The notes under the pieces: model-generated | The model's input: only the letters and a program-made list of their open reading frames with translations | The model's database searches: none | Told to the model about the DNA's origin: nothing | Shown here: positions 56,176 to 64,000 of the stretch, piece by piece | Layout: the number at the start of each line of letters is the position of its first letter | Position numbering within the stretch: the first letter of the stretch is position 1 | Translations under genes and position numbers: made by a program | Assembly (NCBI RefSeq): GCF_918797505.1 | Contig: NC_092801.1 | Coordinates: forward strand, 40,106,517-40,170,516 | Direction: 5' to 3' | DNA from: Bemisia tabaci | Lineage: Eukaryota; Arthropoda; Insecta; Hemiptera; Aleyrodidae | DNA: 64,000 nt

Positions 56176-56389
56176 CACCTAATTCACCTAATTCACGGGA
56201 CCACCTTAATATTTGCAAAACACACACTATATTTTCCTTTAATACACAATTTTTTGTATGAATTTAAATGAGAATAATCCATGCAGAGTGTGCAAACATT
56301 TCAAAATCATGAGCTGAAAAATGCTGACTCCGCGAGTTTAAATATTAGAACCAAACAGGAGCGGCGTGCTACCAGCGCGTAACGCGCAC

Positions 56390-56465
56390 TGGCCCCTACA
56401 AACCTAAGAGAATACTTCACGCATTGCGCAATGCTTGAAGTATCCACTTAGGTTTGTAGGCGCCA
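56390..56465. repeat. 76-bp palindrome, fourth copy
   Basis: TGGCCCCTACAAACCTAAGA to CTTAGGTTTGTAGGCGCCA. Confidence 0.72.
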
Positions 56466-56507
56466 ATACGCTGGCCACTCGTTCGCCGCGCCGCAGCGTG
56501 CTACGAC

Positions 56508-56940
56508 TAGAGTACCTTTATAGACAGAGTATGGCCATTTCAGTTCCGGTTTTTCATTGGTCGCGAGCGAATAGGCTGACACGATGCTCTTAGGGCCGTA
56601 AATAAACAAAGAAGATGGCTGTTATCAGCAAGCAAGATTGAGGTTATGCACATCTTACATCCTCCTGTGATAAAGGTGAAAGGCGATTTAACAATGTTTT
56701 CGTGTTTTTTTCGTGTGTTATTCGTAGATATGCTAGTTTAAATTGTTACTGCCGTATAATTGAAATTTTTGTCAAATTTAGCTTCTTATCGATGTTACGG
56801 TGAGTCGCCATCTTGTTTGTTTATTTACGGCCCTAAGAGCATCATGAAGCCTAAAAACTCGTTGACCAATCCAAAAGCGGAACAGTTTTCCTGTAGTAAA
56901 AAGATACGAATGGCCATACTCTGTCTATAAAGGTACTCTA
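56508..56940. mobile_element. 433-bp inverted-repeat element with 8-bp target duplication
   Basis: TAGAGTACCTTTATAGACAG and complement; GCTACGAC at 56500-56507 and 56941-56948. The uninterrupted relative at about 59334 reads ..gtaccacgacgcttgaagc. The 8-bp duplication fits hAT or P superfamilies. Confidence 0.85.
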
Positions 56941-57270
56941 GCTACGACGCCTCAAGCAACTATTTCATCACAGAGGTGTTGCACAGTAGCATACGAAATT
57001 GAAGGCTGGAGTGCCTCGTACATTAACATATTAAGAATGACAGGCGTCCTTTGCCAAGATATTCACAAGACGTCAAGTCATTTTACATTTTCATCCAAAA
57101 ACGTCGTGAGCAATTGGCGTTTGTATTTACATGTGGATCAATCAACTTTGTGCCTCAATTGGTAGGTGGACTAAAACTTCCCTGCCGAGAAAACGCATGG
57201 ACGTAAACTACTAGAAAAACAGGTGCGCGGACAAAAAATCTTGACATGTAACCCAATAACCAATACCACT

Positions 57271-57527
57271 AATCGACGGTGAAAGGCGGCAATCACATAA
57301 CTCGGTTTGCGACGTCGCAGACTTACTGTCATACTTTATTTTTTAAATGGAAAACTACTCAACGGCAATTCTTTAAAACTGCCTTGATTTTTCTTCTCTG
57401 TGCGAAGAAAATTATGCAAAAACTTCAAGGAATCATGTGAATTTGTTCTCTTTTAAAAAAATGACATAGAGGCGGAGATTTTCAGACACCGCAAACGAGT
57501 TATTTGTTTGCCGACTTACACCGTCGT
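57271..57527. mobile_element. 261-bp-family foldback MITE
   Basis: AATCGACGGTGAAAGGCGGC to TTACACCGTCG, with changed arm tips. Confidence 0.65.
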
Positions 57528-58734
57528 AATGAAATACTAACTAAACATTTTACCGATTTTTCTTCTGATCTCATGCAAAAATTAGACAAATTTTGGGTAA
57601 AAATTGCACAGATAAACTCTCGTAAAAAATTGAATTGTTTGAATAAATTTTGCGACTGTGGAATGGAGTTACGCTCTTTTGTCCGGAATACTACGATATA
57701 ATGCAATTTAGCGTAAACACATCCAATTACATAGTTCGAACAAATAGCCGCGAGTTGATCGACGAATTTCATGAATGCTAATTATCGACGAAGAAAACTT
57801 GGAGGTGGAGACTCATCATTCAACGTCAATCAAGGAACGAAGGATGAAGTTCTCAGAATTATCACGCAGATAACTGCGATTTGTGAACGTTACAATGCGC
57901 CGGTCAATGACGTCACGTCTGGTAATTTTCTCACTCGCAGGATAAAGGGGACTCAAATTTTTGACTGACAGATTTTTGAATAATTAATCGGGTATCGAAC
58001 GAAAGCTCGCACTTTGCGAGAGAGGGTTGTCACCTTGTCCTGCCTGCCCAGTCCAGATTAAGAATAATGCTATCAACAGTTTTGTTTCGGAGTTCTTCAA
58101 GCACGCTGAGTACATGCAAAGCCTCTCGGACTTTGTGATATTTTTTTGAGCACTGTGCTCTCGTTTTTCTCTTCATTCTTTTGGATTGACCACTAACCGA
58201 GGTAAGTACCAAAGCAATCCGTAATATTTTGTCTCTAAAAATTAAAACATGGATTCATACATCAAAAGCTTTGGGAATGTAAGAATGCACCATCAAAAAA
58301 GTTTTTTTTTTTTTTTTGGGGGGGGGGGAGGTTGTGTCTTACCAATGGCGCGGCGGTGTCAAAAATGAGTTCGCTCATACCACGATCCATCGGAGTTGAA
58401 GAAGATATCGATGATGACCGAGGTCGAAACGTGCGTATCTACTTCACAACTCATAAAAATGTCCAATTATTTTATCTTTTTTTAAACTTAAAAGCAAGAA
58501 ACCAACCAAAATATCTTCTTTAGACGTCGCCCGAGAAATTTTTGAGCAGATACAAATTCACAGAGAATATTAAGGAAACTGTGGGTTGGCTGCCTTAAAA
58601 AAATAAATAAGAGAAGCTTTGCAATGTAGCGATCGAAGATACGCATTTTCTTCCTCGGTTAAATGGCAAAAACTCTGATGAAGTTATTATATAATATGTG
58701 TTCCATCAGATTAGTATCAAATAGACTTGTCAGT

Positions 58735-59700
58735 CCCTGGTAAAAATTGGCGATAGGATCTACGCTTCAAAATACCATAGGAGTTCTTATAGCCGACTGA
58801 AGAAGGCGATAGAAAATTATATAGCTGGCTGTAGAAAGTGGAAAAAATCATACGGCCGGGCTACACGAAGCGTTAAAAAATTATACAGCCGGGCTATAGT
58901 TCCTATCGCCGGGCTTTACACTTTATCGCCTGGCTGTTGCTTTTTTTGCCATCGGCTATAAAAGGCTATAAGAAATTGTAACGAAATTCGTGTGCTTTGT
59001 AAATCCTTAAGTTTGTACGGAATCACCTTAATATTTACAAAACGGACATTATATTTTCCTTTGATACATATTTTTTTTCATCAATAAAAATGAGAATAAT
59101 CCATACAGAGTGTGCAAACATTTCAAAGTCATGGGTTGAAAAACGCTGACAGCACAAGATTAAATATAAGAGCCTAACACAAAGCGGAGCGGCGGCGCAC
59201 TGGCGCCTACAAACCTAACAGGGATACTTCACGCATTGCGCAAGTAGTAGTATTGAAGTATCCCTGTTAGGTTTGCAGGCGCCAATGCGCGTCCCGCGCT
59301 GGCTGCCCGCCTGCCGCGCCGCACGCCGCAGCGTACCACGACGCTTGAAGCAACTATTTCACACCAGAGGTATTGCACAGTATCATACGAAATTGAAGGC
59401 GCTCCAACATATCAGGAATGGCAGGCATCCTTCAAAAGTACGGAGCTTTCCTCGCAAAATAAATCAAGATACTACGGCACAAAAAGAGCGGTAGTCCAAA
59501 AACTAACTAAGTCCTATTATCCGTATTAAGTAACGTTTAGCATAATCTTTATCGTCTGGTTGTTGCTTAATCGCCATCGGCTATAAAAGGCAATAAGAAA
59601 TTGTGTTGCCAGCTATTGAAGCTATTGGAAATCTTACAGCCGGCTGTAGGTCTATGGTATTTTGGAACACAGATTTTACTGCCAATTTTTACCAGGGGTT
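58735..59700. mobile_element. Foldback element CCCTGGTAAAAATTGGC, split by a palindrome-bearing repeat
   Basis: Left CCCTGGTAAAAATTGGCGAT, right GCCAATTTTTACCAGGGG; inner arms share ACCATAG and CGGCTATAAAAGGC. The middle 59085-59500 is the dispersed repeat with palindrome 59201-59284. Confidence 0.65.
59201..59284. repeat. 76-bp palindrome, fifth copy, with 8-nt insertion
   Basis: TGGCGCCTACAAACCTAACA arms; AGTAGTAGTAT at the centre lengthens it to 84 bp. Confidence 0.7.
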
Positions 59701-59798
59701 TCATATCTCAGAGTTTATTTCTTAACCTCTCGAACTCGTTGCATTCTTCATTTCCCAGGTAAAATTTTGAAGAAGAAACAAGTAGCGAAGTGCTCTAT

Positions 59799-60291
59799 TT
59801 GGACGTATTTCTATGAAAAAGAACTATGTGCAGAGGGAAAGATGGGGTGTGCTCGTTGGTGCTCGGGGCGTAAGAATGAATGGGAAAATATAGAGCGCCA
59901 AAGACGTCAGCGGCAACGACGAGAGAAACGACGATCGGGGCGGGGCGGTCTTTAACTCATGAGTCCTGTGCACAAGGCTCTTGATACATGCCCACGGCTC
60001 ATACACTCTGCACATAGTTCCGTTTGACAGAACGTGAAATTCCGCTTCTTCAATTCAGCAAACGGAACTGTGAGCCAACTAAGCGCGGCACCCATGAGCT
60101 GTGGGCATGTACCTAGAGCCTTGTGGACAGGGCTCATGAGTTAAAGACCGTCCCGATCGTCGTTTCTCTCGTCGTTGCCGCTGACGTCACTGGCGCTTTA
60201 TAATTCCCATTCATTCTTATGGCCCGAGCATGAACGAGCACACCCCTCCTCTCCCTCTGCACATAGTTCTGTTCGATAGAAATACGTCCAT
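59799..60291. mobile_element. 493-bp foldback element with approximately 200-bp arms
   Basis: TGGACGTATTTCTATGAAAA-type end and complement AGAAATACGTCCA; the arms also share GACGTCAGCGGCAACGACGA and CTCATGAGTCCTGTGCACAA blocks. Confidence 0.8.
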
Positions 60292-60519
60292 TTTATACCT
60301 TCTCTGGCAGCCTGTTGTGTCATTGTTTTTACCGCTCATTTTCCGGGTCAAAGTTTGAGAGGTTTCAAGCGTGTTTTTTCTCTCTTTTTTTTTTTGAGGA
60401 AGTGCGTCACATTACAGTGGATATATTTAGTTCCATACTACAGCATCAAAGCAAGGTGACTCACCTGTGTCAATATCGGTATTCACCGCAGGATTGAGGG
60501 AACTAAAAAATTGCACAGT

Positions 60520-60770
60520 TTCGTCTTTTCTCCTCACGAAAGAACGTAACCACATTTCAATGTTGCCAAATTTTCCTGCACGAATTGCATTATCACCGGG
60601 AGAATCTTAGGCATTTCTGACGAAAAATGTTTCCGATTTTCCTTCTGGTTTAATTCAAAAAGTAGAAAAAAATTTAGAAGAAAATTGCGTGGATACATTA
60701 ATGTGAGAAATGAAATTGTTGGAGTCAATTTTGCGACCTTGGAATGGAGTTACGTTTCTCAGTGCGGAAA
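60520..60770. mobile_element. Degraded foldback element
   Basis: GAAAGAACGTAACCACATTT against GGAATGGAGTTACGTTTCTC; half copies at 57650 and 42985. 60780-61420 has nothing recognised. Confidence 0.4.
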
Positions 60771-61584
60771 ATGACAAGATTTGTACAAACACTGTAAAGT
60801 GAGGGGGAAAAATGAGACTTTACCAACATATTGAGAAGGGTATTTACGTGGGGATAGGGGGTCAATAATAGTGCCATAAATATAACCTAGTCCGACTAAA
60901 GAGCGAGGGGAGATAGTCTGACTTTGTATAATGACACGCTGAAATCAATAGATTTTTTTGCCTCATATTTTCGATACCTACTTTCAACCGAAAGACTGAC
61001 AAAAAATTATTATTTAGTCATGCAAAAGGGGAAGAAACTTTATGTGGATTACAGGTTCTACTTACTTTCCTGGTCGCTGTTACGATTTTACTTTTGTTTC
61101 TTAAGCAAATCAATCTTAGATCAATTATCTTAATCCTAGCGCATAGTTCCCGTACAGTTTGTAGTATAGTTATGGCCGGTGGCCAATGGCACACCAGCTA
61201 CCCATTAAAATATTGTAATTAGTTCATAGTTTGTAGTTATAAAAAATAGAGTTAATACCTTGTAGTCCTCTATAATCAATAAAGAAAAAAAAAAACTTTT
61301 GTTGTTGCAATCAGACCCACCCCAGGAGTAATGCAACATTGTCATTGAGACAGAAATAAATGTTAAGCGAAAGTAAAATTGTGACAATGACCAGAAAAAT
61401 AAGAAAGACCTGACCCGAGAACAGTTCAGTAAATTTCAGGAGCAGCGCTTCTCTTATCTTGGAACCGATGCAATTTTTTACCGCAGTTCTATTACATAAT
61501 ATTACCGTGACTGCTTACAGCTATTTTTCTGCGAAACTTTCGAGCAACCTAATTCGGGACCTGCAATTGCGTCTGACGGGAATC

Positions 61585-61701
61585 ATGGTTCAGGACCCGC
61601 GGTCCTTTTTTGGGTCCAACTCCTGTTTCCCGCAGCTCAGATTCTGTTGCTGCGGCTGCTCGCTAAGAACAGGCGTCCTCATTATAGGATGGTACACTGT
61701 G
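61585..61701 (+). CDS. First coding exon of a second LAPTM/DUF4728-like gene (partial)
   Basis: Encodes 39 residues from MVQDPRSFFGSNSCFPQLRF through CCCGCSLRTGVLIIGWYTV, then donor gtgagt. It matches the 6095-6214 exon at about 30 of 40 positions including the CCCGCSLR and LIIGW core, the same start codon and the same phase 0 donor. The reading frame is open further upstream, but only the part from ATG 61585 is shared with the paralog, so that start is chosen. An initiator-like TCAGT lies at 61426. No matching exons 2-5 are seen before 64000; they should lie beyond the window. Confidence 0.65.
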
Positions 61702-61785
61702 GTGAGTTTTCTCAGAATAAAATGTTGGGTTGAAAAATAGAAGCATTTGCCCATACCTAATGCATGACAAATTGTAACCTTTAAC

Positions 61786-62778
61786 TGACCACTAGAAAAG
61801 GTACGAATTTAAGCAATCTGATACATGTTCCTTAAGGTGATTCGATGGACGCCATATTTTGTGTCAGAACGGCATGCGATAAATCGCATTAATTGGTTCC
61901 ATTTTTTTAGCTACTCGTCATTTTTCTCCAATTTTGAGATCGCAATTCTGTTGTCAGGAGACTAAAGCACTCACTTACCAATTTTAACAAAGAAATTCCA
62001 CGTAATAAAGGCGTGGTTTTTTTAGAGAGAAAACATCGCATTCGAGTGCAGTTTCGATATCAGTATCGAATGCGATATTTTCTCTCTAAAAAAACTACGC
62101 CTTTATTACGTTGAATTTGTTTGTCAAATTTGGAATATGAATCCTTCAGACTCATGACAACAGAATTGCGATCTCAAAATTGGAGAAAAATGACGAGTAG
62201 TTGAAAAAATGGAACCAATTGATGCGATATATCGCATGCCGTTCTGACACAAAATATGGCGTCCATCGAATCACCTTAACCAGAATTTTACGTAAAACAC
62301 GATTCTTACAACGAAAATTACTGAAACCAATTCCTAACAAAGATGTTAACGTTTTTATTACACAATGATTACGAGGAATTTGAACTGCCCGCTCACAAGA
62401 AACTCAAAGCTCTACGTGAGTCAAATCGCGCACCACAACGGTTTCAGGAAGCTTCTCAATCGAGCAATGTTCATTTCCCACCATTGGTTGTTCAAACTAT
62501 CAGCAATTTGCTATAGCTGAGCCAAAGCGTCAAAATTGAGGTTGCCAGATTTTTATATCACAAAGACTGTCATGATAACGTTTAGCGCGCAATGTGAATC
62601 AAGTAGAGCAGTGAGTTTTCATGAGCGGATGGTTTGAGTTCACGCTTCAAGAATTATTAAATATCTCCCTAAGGAGTTTAGTTCTGTATTTTGTGTTGCG
62701 CAATTCGTATTCTGCATGAAATTTTGGTTAAGAAACATGTATCAGAATGCTGAAATTCGTACTTTGTCTAGTGGTCCA
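61786..62778. mobile_element. 534-bp-family foldback element split by a TTAA element
   Basis: TGACCACTAGAAAAGGTACG to CTTTGTCTAGTGGTCCA, same as 39178-39711; the inserted part is 61836-62275. Confidence 0.78.
61832..62279. mobile_element. TTAA foldback element, copy 5 (most intact)
   Basis: TTAA at 61832-61835 and 62276-62279; arms GGTGATTCGATGGACGCCAT and complement. The same site is empty, with one TTAA, at about 39231. Confidence 0.88.
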
Positions 62779-62897
62779 TTTGTATTTAATGGGGGATAAT
62801 TTGACAACGCTCGATTGTTCATACGTCGTTTTCCTTTCACTCTTCAGTAGATATATCTGAGCAGAGGATAACGATATCGGAGAAAATGCTTTGATGC

Positions 62898-63042
62898 AAT
62901 TGGACTGCATTTTGCAATTTGGAACTTTAAATTCTGGCCCGGTTTAAAAACAACGTATGTGCCATTAGTTTCCCTATGCACATAAGTGTTTTTTTCAGAT
63001 GAGCCAGAACTTTTAGCTCCAAATTGCAAAATGCGGTCCAAA
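62898..63042. mobile_element. 150-bp foldback MITE
   Basis: AATTGGACTGCATTTTGCAA to TTGCAAAATGCGGTCCAAAT. Confidence 0.72.
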
Positions 63043-63080
63043 TATTCGTGTGCTATGGACCTCCGTGTTGCATTTTAAAC

Positions 63081-63311
63081 ATTAAAGGCGCTCTGGTCTT
63101 TCTATCGCATGAAACAGTGTTTGTCGCGACACAATGTAACACTTGGTGTCACACATCCTGATGTATGAAAGTGGTGAGAAAATAGCCTTTCCTGTCCTAT
63201 TGTCTTGGTTTTTATCAGAGAATTTCATTTTGCCACATATTTGTAACGGCGTGCCACATGCTGCTGCGTGCACTGTTTCATAGGCTGTAGAGACTGGAGC
63301 GCCTTCCATTT
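63081..63311. mobile_element. 231-bp foldback element
   Basis: AAAGGCGCTCTGGTCTTTCT and GCATGAAACAGTG against CACTGTTTCAT and GGAGCGCCTT. The last 690 bp of the window have no recognised content. Confidence 0.5.
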
Positions 63312-64000
63312 TTGCATATGCAACACACGTGTCCCTAGAGTACGAATAGTTGTATTCAAACTTTATTATGAACATCATTGAATGTGTTGCTTATGTTGAC
63401 GGAGATATTAGCGTTAGAGGCCCCTCCTAGTCTTATTGTATCTGAGTATCGTTTGAATAACTAAATTAAAAAATCTTTCCATCAGGAATTGCTAAAATTG
63501 TGAAGTTCTTTGGTTAAAACACACCCTTCATCGAACATTTTTACTATCTCGCACAATTTCATCAGTTGCTCAATCAACAACAAATAACATTAACTGGTGA
63601 AATTGTCGCCCAGAAAACAAAAAAAGATCGATCATAAAGTTGCTTTTTTACGCAAAAATCCTTAAAGTATTAGAATTTATAATGGATGGTAAAAGATGCA
63701 AACTTTGCGATACTCTTTTGCCAAAATGAGGTGTGAGCTCAAGCCAAAACTTTCACTGGAGAATTTCCTCAGCATAAGCTTTCGTTCGAGACATGTTCAA
63801 TCCTAACATTTTCAAGAAGGGGCACATGAAAGTCCTTCTTTACTTTGACAGGCTCTTTACTTCTTATCTATTTGATGGAAAGAAGTTACGAAAATAGATC
63901 CCCCAAAGCGTGGGTCAGTGTTTCACAGAAGGCTAATCACACCCTCAGGATGATAATCACCGTTTTTAAATATTTCTTTACATTGATCATTTTTTTTAAA

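Larger units (their letters stand above)
56263..57060 (+). repeat. 76-bp-palindrome repeat split by a later element
   Basis: Same order as 59085-59500 and 25251-25640 with palindrome 56390-56465; interrupted by the element at 56508-56940. Confidence 0.7.

Noticed and set aside
57771..57968. 65-codon frame MNANYRRRKLGGGDSSFNVN
   Set aside because: Its start has no promoter or splice context and the region is patchwork repeat; too little to call a gene.
47692..62279. Short open frames such as those at 50565, 51520, 52095 and 62152
   Set aside because: All lie within arms of TTAA or other foldback elements and recur with each repeat copy.

Overview
The window looks like AT-rich nuclear DNA of an arthropod. 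I infer a sap-feeding hemipteran, perhaps a whitefly, but nothing in the sequence proves the species. The genes are split into short exons with GT-AG introns, AATAAA signals follow several last exons, and there are no bacterial-style operons. Well over half of the non-genic DNA is foldback (inverted-repeat) miniature transposons.

Region by region. (1) 0-5.4 kb holds only repeats. (2) 6.1-13.4 kb carries a five-exon gene for a small multi-pass membrane protein with a CCCGC / GVLIIGW first transmembrane segment, tentatively an insect LAPTM/DUF4728-like tetraspan. A paralogous first exon lies at 61.6 kb on the same strand and runs out of the window. (3) 14.7-40.9 kb is the centre of interest: five tandem copies, all on the + strand, of one three-exon gene. 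Exon 1 encodes a 19-20 residue signal peptide. Exon 2 (87 codons) encodes a Pro-rich linker plus a charged helical segment with a conserved N-glycosylation site. Exon 3 (70-87 codons) encodes a second helical segment. All introns are phase 0. Copies B, C, D and E are intact (177-180 aa). Copy A is damaged in exon 2. Each copy starts downstream of a conserved block containing TCAGATTG and TGATAAG. I do not recognise the family; it looks like a rapidly diversifying set of small secreted proteins. (4) 26.7-28.2 kb is a decayed segmental copy of the 3' end of the membrane-protein gene, lying directly behind copy C. (5) 43.3-46.5 kb is a 3.2-kb foldback element whose arms are arrays of a 130-bp repeat. 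(6) 48.5-49.8 kb is a simple-sequence/GC-rich region with a 271-bp GC-rich palindrome between poly-T and poly-A tracts. (7) 50-64 kb is mostly nested foldback elements, plus a minus-strand series of short units that look like micro-exons.

Several transposons can be dated against each other because a paralogous empty site is also in the window. The approximately 440-bp foldback family duplicates TTAA (piggyBac-like), a 164-bp family duplicates 8 bp and ends CAGTGGCG (hAT-like), a 433-bp family duplicates GCTACGAC, and a 365-bp family duplicates TA. Working model (inference): a secreted-protein gene multiplied in tandem between two members of a membrane-protein family, and MITEs then enlarged its introns and spacers unequally.
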